Origin: Trifolium pratense
Lineage: Eukaryota; Streptophyta; Magnoliopsida; Fabales; Fabaceae
Length of the DNA stretch: 64,000 nucleotides
Direction of reading: 5' to 3'
Assembly: GCF_020283565.1 (NCBI RefSeq)
Contig: NW_025721047.1
Span: forward strand, 62,001 to 126,000
In this document: positions 1 through 10,930 of the stretch, piece after piece
Numbering within the stretch: the first letter of the stretch is position 1
Layout of the letters: each line of letters begins with the position of its first letter
Position numbers and translations under genes: made by a program
Notes under the pieces: model-generated
The model's input: the letters and a program-made list of their open reading frames with translations, nothing else
Database searches by the model: none
What the model was told of the DNA's origin: nothing

Positions 1-26
1 GATTTGAATTATGAATTTAATTTATA

Positions 27-182
27 TGCACCGTCGGTGTAAAGTTATTTTGCACATGCGTTCAATAATATACCGACACATCATGTATGGTAATTAAAAA
101 CACATGATGTATCACATTCATTAAATGATGTGGCAACGCGTCATTGAATGTATGTGTAAGAAAAATTTACACTGACAGTGCA
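27..182. mobile_element. Short MITE with terminal inverted repeats
   Basis: The left end TGCACCGTCGGTGTAAA is mirrored at the right by TTTACACTGACAGTGCA, giving a roughly 156-bp element with an imperfect 17-bp inverted repeat and no coding capacity. The interior holds further inverted pieces around ACACATGATGT. I could not settle a target-site duplication, so the superfamily is open. Confidence 0.6.
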
Positions 183-1415
183 CAACAATTAAACTCTTGA
201 ATTATTAATAAGGGAATATTTTTTATACAGAGGAATGTAATAACCCCCACAACTAGAGAAGTTCCCTGCGTGACTTTACATGCTATGTAGAGGCGGTTAA
301 AAACCCACCCAAACTGAAAGGTAATTGTAGAGGTTAGCACTTGAACTTAAAAACAAGATAATGGGGGTTTAAACCGCTGCAAATTAGCTTATAAATTGTT
401 GTAGCCGATAAATTAACTTTCACATATTGTTTATAAAAGTGTAAATTGATCATTTTATAAGTGAAGGTATGTGTAGTGTCTTAAGCCTAATATGAATGAT
501 TCTCCGACTATTTTCTCGTGACTCAACATAAATAATAATAAAAAAATCATACCTATGAATTTAAAAAAAAAAATTCTGGGGCAGGCAGGATTCCTCCCCT
601 ACACCCATAAGAAGCTTCATCCTTGAGACTATTGATAAATGATATTTTTTTTCCGGAGGCATGATAAAATGAATTTATTGGATCAAATTAACTATATATG
701 TTTAAATTTTAAATGTGTTAATATGCATATATGTAATTTAATAATTATCTAGATTCACTAAATAGGCTAGTGAATTATTATAGCTAGAAAAAATAGATAG
801 CCAAAAAATTTAAAAAATAGTTTTATAATAACTACATATATTTTAAAATAACTTTAACCTTAATAAAAATAAGTCTGATGTGATGTAAGTCTAGAACTAG
901 AATATGAGATACGATCTGGCCTATTTCTATATTTTTTGTTAGTGGAGTGTGCTCTTCACTCAACCCCTTTTTTCCCTTATTTTTCCATCAATCTTGGCTT
1001 TTTAGAATTTAGAATGAAAAAAATAATAAAAAAATAAAAAATCTTATCTCTCTCAATCTAAACGAATATATATATTCAACTTATGTGGTCAATATTCATT
1101 TTTATGACAGAGAAATATATATAAGAATTTAACAAAAAAAAGAAGAAGAAAGAAATAAAAATAAGAAAATACATCATAAACTAAATATACATACTTAATA
1201 AGAAATTATTTATTTCATAAAAAAATAATCAAGGAATTGTGAAAATCTTCAATGATTTACCTCTTTTCTACAACAAAACTTTTGTATCCTTTCAATGATC
1301 ATAAGAGATAAAATCTCATATTTGCTTTGCAACCAAACATTTTCTATTAGATATCATATATGATCACTTGATAATTAATGTCACTGGATTTGAAATTCTC
1401 ATCCAATCCAATCTA
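183..1415. other. AT-rich intergenic and 3' flank, no gene seen
   Basis: No coding frame, RNA gene or clear repeat boundary is visible. The right part is the 3' flank of the HD-Zip gene, which lies on the minus strand, so a polyadenylation region is expected here but I did not identify one with confidence. Confidence 0.5.
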
Positions 1416-2437
1416 TTACAAAGTAGGAAATTGATCAACAGAAAAGAAATTGCATAATTCAATATTACTAAAGAAATTTTGCTCCTCCATTCTCATAAAG
1501 TGATTCTGAAAAGCTCTTTCAGGTGAACCTTTTGAATCATAATAATGAACCAAGTTTATCATTGAACTTGGCAATGATCCATTGAAACACAAAGGAGAAT
1601 CAACATTACTAATTTCTTCCTTAATCACACCACTTGAATTGCTTTCTGAACCCCCTCTTTCTCTACCTCTTGAAATTGGACATTCTTCTTTCTCTAACAA
1701 TTTTTCTTTCAACTCTCTTATCTACAATTCACATTAACATAATTACACATTAACATAATTCACATAATTAAATATAAAAAAAAAAATCTATAAATATTAC
1801 TTACCTTTATGGTAAGTGCTTCATTCTCTTGTTGAAGATTACTATATTCAACCTTAAGAGCATCAAAATTAGACTTAAGAACACCATAATCTCTTTCTAA
1901 TTGTTTAGTTTTCGAACGAGCTCGACGATTTTGGAACCAAATTGAAACTTGTCTAGGTTGCAAGCCTAATTCTTCAGCTAACTTAACTTTTCTCTCTGGC
2001 TCTAACTTGTTATCCAACTCAAAACTCTTTTCTAAAGCTTTTACTTGATCATGACCAAGTCTTCTTTTCTTCTCCAACATTAAGTTACCATCTTCATAAC
2101 TATCTTCTTGCTCCAATCTATCTAACATTGCTTGAAATTCTTCACTATAACCTTTTGTTTCATTCCTTTGATCCACCCCTGCATTTGTAAAGATTGAAAC
2201 ATAATAATTAGACTACACATAAATAATAAAAATTTAAAGACTTCAGGATGCATTTTGCCATAAAAATTTAAAAAGATTTGATTTTGTTATATGGGTTTTG
2301 CTCTCCATTAGTCTTCAAGTGATTGAATATGAATTATGTTAAAAAGGGTAATTATGGAATGAAACTAATTAATTACCTTTGGATTGGTACATGGAAAACA
2401 AAGAAGACATAGATTCTGAGTTATTGAACCTTTTCAT
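1416..2437 (-). CDS. HD-Zip class I homeodomain-leucine zipper transcription factor
   Basis: Three exons at 2437-2377, 2178-1805 and 1721-1416 join in frame with GT-AG introns and give 246 residues. The first exon encodes [16 protein letters not shown], like the N-termini of the ATHB5/6/16 group. A homeodomain occupies about residues 56-116 ([15 protein letters not shown] to [17 protein letters not shown]). It is followed by a leucine zipper with leucines every seven residues (six in phase) that continues across the second intron. The C-terminal third is acidic, aromatic and serine-rich, as in the activation region of these factors. The expected role is a nuclear, dimeric regulator that binds a CAATNATTG-type pseudopalindrome. 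Oddly, the usual Ala at homeodomain position 46 and Trp at 56 are both Ser here (residues 99 and 109). The gene is otherwise intact. The ATG at 2437 is chosen because it opens the frame and matches the family start; class I membership is firm, the exact orthologue is not. Confidence 0.92.
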
Positions 2438-2468
2438 TTTTTTTGAAGAAGCTAAATTAGCCCACCCA
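2438..2468 (-). mobile_element. SINE 3'-tail fragment in the HD-Zip 5' leader
   Basis: Immediately upstream of the HD-Zip start codon, the plus strand reads TTTTGAAGAAGCTAAATTAG followed by CCCACCC. This is the same tract, with one mismatch, as the 3' end of the complete SINE at 15560-15693. On the minus strand the SINE A-tail runs straight into the ATG. Only the last 30 or so bases of the SINE are recognisable. Confidence 0.55.
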
Positions 2469-3044
2469 AAAAGAGATCCTTCACTGAATGCTTGTAGAAG
2501 TACTAAGGTAGGAAACAGAACAAAGGTTGGGGATAAGAAATGAAATATATATTTTGCTTAATCTTATGCTGTTGGTTGTTACAACACCCACACACACATA
2601 CACAGTTGTTACTTTTATAGTGTAATATTCTTAATTTTTTTCCATAGGGTGAATTCCTAATTCTCTGTAACAAATCATAACAAAAGGTGAATCTATCTAG
2701 CAAGTTGCATAAAGATACAAGATAGGACAAATGTGATGAGGAAATAAACTGTTTATTTGTCTAATGATTATCTAATCAAAGAGACACACAATCATAAAAA
2801 CATTGGGTCACTCAAAGATAGCATCACTCACTGTTTAGCTATTCATTTCATTTAGATGTGTGATGACTCAATCTATAAGAATGGTAAATTTATAGTGGTC
2901 ACAATAATAGTGGGGTCTTCTTGTTCTAGGGTTGATTAATGCACTACCTATTCCTTCCTCTTTATAAGACAAGTACTCCCTCTCATCTAATTTATAATCA
3001 ACCAATTCTTTCTATGTTCACATATATAAAGAAATTTTAATTTG

Positions 3045-3185
3045 TTCACAAATTCTAACCCAACTAACAGAAATGTCGAAATTGTTAGTGTTGAATGTCA
3101 AGACCCAGGTTCGAGCCCCGATCCCCCACTTTATGTGTGAGTTTTAAATGGTTTGTCATTTTATCTATTAACAAAAAAAAAAGTC
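3045..3185 (+). mobile_element. SINE, tRNA-like B box, insertion specific to one duplicate
   Basis: The segment has a pol III B-box-like GGTTCGAGCCCC near 3109 and ends in an A-rich tail (AACAAAAAAAAAA). It interrupts the duplicated sequence where the second copy (near 4590) continues without it. Flanking TTAATTT tracts suggest a short target duplication, but the exact ends are ambiguous by a few bases. Confidence 0.6.
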
Positions 3186-3329
3186 TTAATTTAATTTGAA
3201 AATTGAATTGCATGGACTAAAATAACCCTAAACACCGTATTAATGATTTGAATTAAAAACTACAATCCACCTTTTTAGAAACAGCAGAGACGCCATATTA
3301 TTACTGCCTCCACTCCTTCCAATATAAAT

Positions 3330-3770
3330 GTTATAACATCCTATATTAAAATTGTCTAGAATATTAAATGGGGCATACATAATTAGATTCAAACACATTA
3401 AAATACAACATAAATTTTGATTCGTTACAACGAAGTTTCAGAAATATATAGGATAGACAAGAAAATCCTCATAACATAAAAGACATAGTCTAGTTCATTA
3501 GTTCCTTCGACATCCTACTCCATTGCTTTCTTCATTCTTTCCTCTTTGAGACAGTAACTTCGCCTCAGTGAGTTCCTACTACCTATCATGGCCATAGGGT
3601 CTTGGGATACAAATCCAACTTAACTGATCACGCATAAATCCTACCAATTTAATTACAATAATAATTGAAACACAAATAAGCAATCTTGTCAATTTTATTC
3701 ATCCCGGGACACTCTGAGGTGAGTGGATCTCAGATGCCTGGCTCATCCGTTAATTCTACTCACGTAAATT
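3330..3770. mobile_element. Degenerate gypsy-type LTR fragment
   Basis: AATTGTCTAGAATATT, TAATTAGATTC.AACACATT and a CTCAGTGAGTTCCTACTAC stretch, in this order, parallel the start of the solo LTR at 53255-55663. No LTR termini remain. A second, shorter piece lies in the duplicate at about 4740-4912. Confidence 0.45.
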
Positions 3771-3797
3771 GTAATAGTGGGGTCTTCTAGTTCTAGG

Positions 3798-4489
3798 TAG
3801 GGGTGATCGCGGTGCGGTTTGGTTCGGTTTTGAGCATAAAAGTCATCCTAACCGCGAGATAAAAATGCATGCGGTTCGGTTTGGTTCGGTTGATTTTTAA
3901 AAAGTCATCCAAACCAAACCAAACCAAACCAATGCGGTTTGGATCGGTTCGGTTGGTGCGGTTTAAAACATAACGATTGTACCGAACAATTTTAAGCATA
4001 AAAAAAAAATAAAAAATTGAAGTTCCAAAATAACATTGTAGTACCAACAAAAATTATTTATCCAAAATAACATTATAGTAACTTACAATTTTAAATATAT
4101 AAAAAAATTGAATTTTCAAAATAACATCACGGTACCGATAAAATTTGTTTATTTAAAATAACATTACAACACCAAAATAAAATTTCAGTACAAAAAATAA
4201 AAACAACTTGAAGTTCGATTAATTTGGTCGACTGACTTGGTAATTGGGCATGTATATTGGAATATAAATATATTTTCTTTTACGATATTGGAATATAAAT
4301 ATATAATAGTAACTTAATGCGGTTTTTGCGGTTATCCGCGGTTTTTGCGGTTTGCGGTTTTGCGGTTTGCGGTTCAGTAAGAAAGCCATCCAAATACATC
4401 CAAACCAAATGCGGTTTTTGCGGTTTTCGGTTTGGTTTGGTTCGATTTGCGGTTTTACTTTTGGATTGGTTCGGATACGATCACCCCTA
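3798..4489. mobile_element. Non-autonomous hAT-type element with GCGGTT arrays
   Basis: The ends TAGGGGTGATCG and CGATCACCCCTA are perfect 12-bp inverted repeats, flanked by the 8-bp target duplication GTTCTAGG (3790-3797 and 4490-4497). The TAGGG start and 8-bp duplication are hallmarks of hAT transposons. Inside both ends are dense arrays of TGCGGTTTNGGTT-like motifs, in opposite orientation at the two ends. There is no transposase. The empty site is visible in the first duplicate (GTTCTAGGGTTGATTAATG near 2925). Confidence 0.88.
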
Positions 4490-4912
4490 GTTCTAGGGGT
4501 TGATTAATGCACTACCTATTCCTTCATCTTTTTAAGACATGTAGATTTATAACGAAGCAATTCTTTCTATGTTCACACATATTAAGAAGTATTAATGTAA
4601 CGTGAAAATTGAGTTGCATGGGTTAAAATAACCCTAAACACCATATTAATTATTTGAATTGAAAAATCACATACCACCTTTTTAGAAATAGCAGAGACGC
4701 CATATTATTATTCCCTCAACTCCTTCCAATATAAATGTTATAACATCTCATATTAATTGTCAACCAAAAAAAATCGCATATTAAAATTGTCTAGAATATC
4801 AAATGGAGCATACATAATTAGATTCAGATACATTAAAATACAACATAAATTTTGGTCTGTTACAACGGCGTTCCAGAAATACATAAGATAGACAAGAAAA
4901 TCTTCATAACAA

Positions 4913-6090
4913 CACTTTATAAAAATATATTACTTATAAGGTGAGGTCTGCTCCACTCCTTCATAATTTGAGGTATTTATCTATTAACCAATGAGAACAA
5001 GGTAAATAAGTAAATTTGCATTCAATTATTTCTTGCAAGTAGAATTGACAACTCAGCAGAGGACAAAATAAATACCTTACTATTTTGGTATTTCCCCCTT
5101 AAGTAGAACGCGATGATCCAACTAAAACATTGAGTTCAAATAGTTAATGAGTTCTTTTTAGGATAAATTATTTGGGAGAGCTTGAGTTCGATTTATGATA
5201 GAAACGATTCTTGACAAAATTTTATTTACTTCGTGGTCAATCTCTGAATTATTAGGGCCTAATTTCTTTAGGAACAAAGGGTTAAGAAAAAAAAACAATG
5301 ATCCAAACAACATAAATTGAAACTAGAGTTTGAGTTTCAACCTTAACGATTAGAGAGCCACAATCTAAATATTAACTTAAACTATTGAACAACCAAGGTC
5401 TAGCTAAATCCTATAAAATTAGTTGTGGGATTTCTTAACACATCTCTCACACTCGATATCATTGAACTTAATATGTGGATATAAATTATGTGTGACTCGA
5501 TAACGAATAATCCAACAAATCTTTGTGAGACTCTCGTATGAAAAATTCTCCTCCCCCACGAAATTTATATGACACCTTCAAAGTTTATTTTTACACTTCA
5601 AATTTTAATCTTACGCATTGTCTTTTTAACAAAAAAAAAAGAAAAAGAAAAACAGAGGACGTGTCTTATTCTGTTTAATCCATAGTATATGGTCTTAATC
5701 TCACTATTAATCATAGTGTTATTACTAGAAAACTTAAATGTTTAAACTAGGGAATACTTGCCAGGCCATTTTGGGTAATTTGATCACATTACCTAGATAC
5801 TCTATGTACCTAGCTTTTTTTTGATTCGACGTATGTACCTAGCTATAATCGTTGTTTTCCTGTACATGCATAGTCAAGATTATTTCATAAATTATGGGAC
5901 AATTTATTTTTCAAAATCAACCATTAACATAAAATCATATATCTATACATTTTTATGCCAATTTTTAATTATGTTCTAAGTATCAAAATGCGTCAAAATT
6001 AGCGTCAACAATGTAATTCAATAAACTGCTAATTTTAATTTGTCGCCTTTTTTCTTTTGATTTTCATTAACAATATCCGATGCACTAAAC
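4913..6090. other. Intergenic, no gene seen
   Basis: AT-rich sequence without a supported coding region, RNA gene or bounded element. Confidence 0.45.
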
Positions 6091-6094
6091 CGTC

Positions 6095-6170
6095 TAATGT
6101 GATTTAGAAATCAGTTCTGACATCAAATGGTTTCAGCCATCTCCTGATTGCAATTGCGGAGAATAATCTT
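6095..6170 (-). mobile_element. 5'-truncated SINE fragment
   Basis: TCAGTTCTGACATCAAATGG followed by TTTCAGCCATCTCCTGATTG matches the 3' two-thirds of the SINE at 63621-63777, read on the minus strand. The pol III promoter half is missing, as expected for incomplete reverse transcription. Confidence 0.55.
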
Positions 6171-6315
6171 TGTCATCTTAATGACAAATGAAATTATTAT
6201 AGATTATTGTTAAAATTTATAGATAAGTAACAGCTGATTTAGATTTTTATATATATATTCAACTCTGAAAATTTAAAATGGATCTCCTTAATAGAAAAAA
6301 ATATAAAATTTTTAA

Positions 6316-6618
6316 GGCTTAATTAGTAAAATGGTCCCTTAAAGACATTTTTAGTTTCAGATTGGTCCCTTAAAGAAAAAAAGGTCCGAATAGGTCCCTT
6401 AAAGAAAAAAAGTCTGAATAGGTCCCTTAAAAACATATTCGTTAATCAGTTTGATCCCTAAAAAAAGGTCAGAATAGGACCAAACTGATTAACGGATATG
6501 TATTTAAGAGACCTATTCGAACCTTTTTTCTTTAAGGGACCTTTTCAGACCTTTTTTTCTTTAAGGGACCAATGTGAAACCAAAAATATCTTTAAGGGAC
6601 CATTTTATTAATTAAACC
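6316..6618. mobile_element. Foldback MITE with 9-bp target duplication, Mutator-like
   Basis: The left arm GGCTTAATTAGTAAAATGG and right arm CCATTTTATTAATTAAACC form long inverted repeats that cover most of the 303-bp element, with repeated GGTCCCTTAAAG motifs. The 9-bp duplication AATTTTTAA flanks it (6307-6315 and 6619-6627), which fits Mutator-like elements. Confidence 0.82.
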
Positions 6619-6976
6619 AATTTTTAAAAAATAATCCTCATTTAAATCGTAAATAACATAAATAACACAAATAAATAACACAAAACGTAATCCTTTTAGT
6701 TCCAATGAAAAAGTTCAACAAATTTTTTCCATATATTTTCTTTTATGACTTTTGGTCTATCTTTTAAGTTAACTCATATGTTTCATTGAAAAATGATTAC
6801 TGGTTAAGGGGTCCTACCACTTAGACTTTGTTTGGCAAAAATAGCTTATGGCTGATGACTGATGGCTTCTAGCTTCTAGTTGATAAGCTGATTGAAGTGT
6901 TTGGTAAAATTAGCGGTTCAACTGACTGATAAATGTAAAATGACATAAAAGGATATCTTTAATAATGTTTAATTTT

Positions 6977-7681
6977 GGTTTAATTAGTATTTTATCCCTT
7001 AAAGATATTTTTGGTTTCATATTGGTCCCTTAAAGAAAAAAAGTTTCATTTTGGTCCCTTAACCATACGACCGTTAGTCACAATGGTCCTCTCCGTTAAC
7101 TTGTTTTAATCTGAACCGTTTCATCTTTTTATTAAAATTGTAAACTGAATATAATGATGAACCATCATCATTGAATAAATATGTCTCTTGTCTTCATCTT
7201 CTTATCCCTTTTATTCTTAATCTTCACACCAACTTCACCAATCTTCATCAAACAAACCCAACAAAAATTCATATCTCCAAATTGAAAACTAAAATCCCCA
7301 AATCACAACCAAGAGAATAGTAATTCCAAAAACCCATAAATTAAAACATTTCAACCTAAAAGTTTCACAAATCCTCTTTCAAACCCTAAAATTAAAATAC
7401 AAAACACTCATACCTGATAAAACACATTAAAAGAACAATGAAATCAAAGCCCAAAAAGTAAGCTTTGATTTTTAAGCAACCACATTAATCCAGTTTTGAT
7501 TTCCCCCATAAATCAGATGAAGAGAATGGCATTGAATTCCAGCAAATTATGAACGGTTACAGTGTTGGCGGTGGAGGAGCATAACATGATCTTTTAAGGG
7601 ACCAAAACGAACATTTTTTTTTCTTTAAGGGACCATTGTGAAACCTAAAATATTTTTAAGGGACCATTTAACTAATTAAAC
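6977..7681. mobile_element. Mutator-like MITE of the same family, with a unique centre
   Basis: The ends GGTTTAATTAGTATTTTATC and CCATTTAACTAATTAAACC match the element at 6316-6618. A perfect 9-bp duplication TTTAATTTT lies at 6968-6976 and 7682-7690. The terminal repeats carry the CCCTTAAAGATATTTTTGG motif. Roughly 7100-7580 is unrelated filler not present in the shorter relative. No transposase is encoded. Confidence 0.85.
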
Positions 7682-7690
7682 CTTTAATTT

Positions 7691-8950
7691 TACTTATGCT
7701 CTTATTTATTATGAGAGAATATTAAAGTTGGTTGAATTAAGAATAATTAAATAATGATATATATGAAATACATTTAAATTTATAAGAGTATTAAATGAAA
7801 ATAACTATGTAAATTGTACTTCCTTGATCTGTGTAATTTTTTCAACATATTCCTTATAAAAAGGACCGGAAGGAGTTAAAAAATATGGACCAAAAGTCAT
7901 ATTGATATTATCTCTCTTGCAATAGTTTTATTTTATTTTTATCAAGTGATGAATTAATTAAATATGAACTTTTAAGTTTTTGGCGCTTAAAAATTTATAT
8001 TTAATTTATTTTTTATTGAAAAATTAAATGAAATTTTTATAAGAGATTCTCATAATATCAAACATGAATAAAAAAATTATAAAAAAAATATATATATAAA
8101 GAGTACTCCGTATGTAGTATGATTTAACTAAAAAGTAATGATAAAAAATTATGACGAAAAATATCTAAACAATTTTTGAAGAGCACGTAAATAGAGAAAG
8201 AAACAAAATACCACATCTTTTCAAGCAAATATTAAAAGCAATGCTGCAAAAATGAAGGCAGATGGAATCTTGATATGAACATCATTAACCCCACCACTGA
8301 CTATGAAAGAGTGCACATTTTAATTTTCTACTAATGTGGTCGTGTTTGTGACTAATTTCCTTGGATAGGAAGAATAAAGGGACCACACTTAAGAGTGCAA
8401 TCAAGAAGGACGTGAACATTTCATCTTACATTATGTGAAGTTATTTTCATTCATGTACTAGCTTAGTGTTACGGGGATGTGGTAAAGATCATCCTTTTAG
8501 TCCTAATTAGGTTTGCTTTTTATGTGCTTTGAGGGTTAATTATCTTGTTTTCTGTCTAGGGCAACCTATAATAAGATTCTTCTTTATCTAATCATCTACG
8601 CCACCATCATTATTAACAATTTTGGAATAATTTTAAATCATTTGTGTTGCTTTCTTAAGGCCTCTAAATTCATAAAAGTGTTTGAAAATATTCAAGTGTT
8701 GGTTTATATCAAACATACACGAAAAGAAAAAGGTTCTTTTTTTATGTAAAGCTATTTCTTTTGAAAGGATTTCAATTTGCTTTTTTAGATCTAGTATCCT
8801 AAGGGTTTTGATAACTTGATAAAAAAACTTTGATAACGAGTTTTGATTTGAGGTAGATCTCGGATGACGAACGTAGTTGATATGGAAGTGCGTAGTAGAA
8901 TGCCAGTGGAGCTTCTCGTCGGGAGTGTTACTTTATAAACATGCAAGCAC
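7691..8950. other. Intergenic, no gene seen
   Basis: AT-rich sequence with no open frame resembling a protein, no RNA gene and no bounded element that I could support. Confidence 0.4.
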
Positions 8951-8960
8951 TCAAGACGAT

Positions 8961-10142
8961 TGATGAATCATCACCAGTTGTTATTTTTAGAGTCTTTTTA
9001 ATTAAGTTTTTAATATAATTTTATTAGTTTAGTGTTTAATTTAGAGTCATTTTAAATAAATTGCGGTTTTTGATTTATTGAGTCAATTAGATGTTTTTCT
9101 CTGTTAAAATAATATTTTGTGTAGTTTTTATTTTCTTGGTTCAACTAAACATATTTATGCTTGAGAACAAATATTATTAATAGGTGTTTTAGTGTAATGT
9201 GCTGGTGTGAATAGAAAACAAACCAAAAGCTGCCTAATGAAAGAAGAAAACGTTGGCCTAATGTCTTGACTTGACCCAAATCCAAGAAGAAAGAGATGGA
9301 GGTTGGCACTTGTTGAAAGGGGGACAACACATCACGTACAGGAAAAACACGCTATACATGACGAGGAAGTGGAAGCAGAGGAGGAAGGAAATTGAAGGAA
9401 CGGCTACAAGCACATAAGATTGGTTTTAATTTATTCCTTTGTTGATTGATTTCTATTTTACTATGTGTAGTTAAATTCTTGATTGGTTTTTAGGGAATTC
9501 TAATTACAATTTATCTTGAACTATATGATTATTATTTGATATGATCAATGAATTACGAAGTTAATTTCTTTGATTATTCCTTGTGCTTAATGCTTTGTAT
9601 GAATTCGCGACATATATGATGATTTCAATGATTTGTTTTACTATGACGATAGGAATAAAACATTGATCTAGGAATAAGTGATCAATTAGCTTTCACTTAA
9701 GACATTTCGGATTGTTAATTGAGATTAACGGATTAAAGTTTATATTCCTCAATTGATCATAGATTACCTGAGACATTAGGAATCGATGATCAAGGGAGAG
9801 AATTATGTTATCAAGACATTGGGCATAATCACTTGAGATTTAATCTAATCATGAAACTAAATTGAGTAATTTGTAATCATACATGAAACATGAAATTACC
9901 AAGAGAAATAGTAATTAGATGAACCAAAATGATCGATCGTTTTTCTTTCATTCAATTTGAATCCCAAGTTATTTTTAAGTTTATGATAAAAATCCAAACC
10001 AAGTTAAACTCCTCCCTTTGCATTTTAATTATTATTCCTAAATTAATTTAATTATTTTGTCGAGATTGAAACAATCCATGTGGATACGAACTTTGATTTT
10101 ATTACTTGACGACAATTTAATACACTTGCTAAATTTCTATCA
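8961..10142 (+). mobile_element. Solo LTR, same family as the element at 40199-43748
   Basis: It begins TGATGAATCATCACC and ends AATTTCTATCA, with flanks ACGAT and GCGAT (5 bp, one mismatch). It aligns along its length, in reverse complement, with the LTR at 40199-41393; shared landmarks are TTTAGAGTCATTTTAAATAA, TTGTCGAGATTGAAACAATC and GGATACGAACTTTGATTTTA. No internal domain or partner LTR is present beside it. Confidence 0.82.
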
Positions 10143-10541
10143 GCGATCATCGATTGAGGGTGAGTGGTTTTCTAAATATATTTGATCTAATGATGAGGAG
10201 TTTTCATATTATGTATGAAGTTTTAGGTTTGATACTCACAGACTCCATTGTAAAAAAAATAAAATTACTATGATCCTTAATCAACACTTTGGATGGGCAA
10301 TGAAATAACCATAAATAAAAATAAACATGATTTTAAGGTTTTTCCTAAAAAAAAAAATTGATTTTAAGGTCTAAAAATACAAATGTGGTTTTTATGTATT
10401 TTATTTTATGGTATCTTAAAGATCAAGACTTGTTTTATTGTAGTGGAAGACCTCCCTTAATGAAAAACTAGTGGAAAATCACCAAATGTTTTGTAGACTT
10501 GAAAAGTCAATTTTCTAAACAATCTAAGTGTTGCCACAGTC

Positions 10542-10623
10542 GCCTGTCTCCCGAGAGTCACTTGGTTGAGGACTTGTTCCACAACCTAGAGAAACTCGAT
10601 TCAAGACCCAACATCGAGAAAAA
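10542..10623 (+). mobile_element. Very short SINE (82 bp) with 16-bp target duplication
   Basis: The perfect duplication AAGTGTTGCCACAGTC occurs at 10526-10541 and 10624-10639. The enclosed 82 bp contains GATTCAAGACCC, a pol III B-box-like motif, and ends in an A run. Target duplication length plus A tail indicate LINE-mediated insertion; the short body suggests a 5'-truncated or minimal SINE. Confidence 0.75.
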
Positions 10624-10930
10624 AAGTGTTGCCACAGTCATGGTGTGGTACCACATGTCATGGAAAGATGACACTTAAAATTTAGCATTTGTTCGTCTCT
10701 TTTTATTTCTCACTTTAATGTCCATTATCGGTAATAAAGTCTCGCTGGCTACTGAAGTGCACATAAATTATGACCTTGTTGCCTATAAATAAGACTTGTT
10801 TTTTGGGTTACAAATAGACTTTAATTAAGGAAAAATCACTTCTCATCTTTGTAATCTAATCCAAATTATCTAATATATAAATATATTACTAGTTTTCTAG
10901 TTTTGTTTTCATTTTGCACGTGCTCACACA

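Larger units (their letters stand above)
2905..4912. repeat. Tandem duplication, unit about 860 bp, each copy interrupted
   Basis: Copy 1 runs from about 2905 to 3764 and copy 2 from about 3765 to 4912. Both carry GTGGGGTCTTCT, GGTTGATTAATGCACTACC, AATAACCCTAAACACC, GCAGAGACGCCATATTATTA and AATTGTCTAGAATAT in the same order. Copy 1 contains a SINE near 3045-3185 that copy 2 lacks, and copy 2 contains a hAT-type element (3798-4489) that copy 1 lacks. Copy 2 loses similarity after about 4912. Confidence 0.8.
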
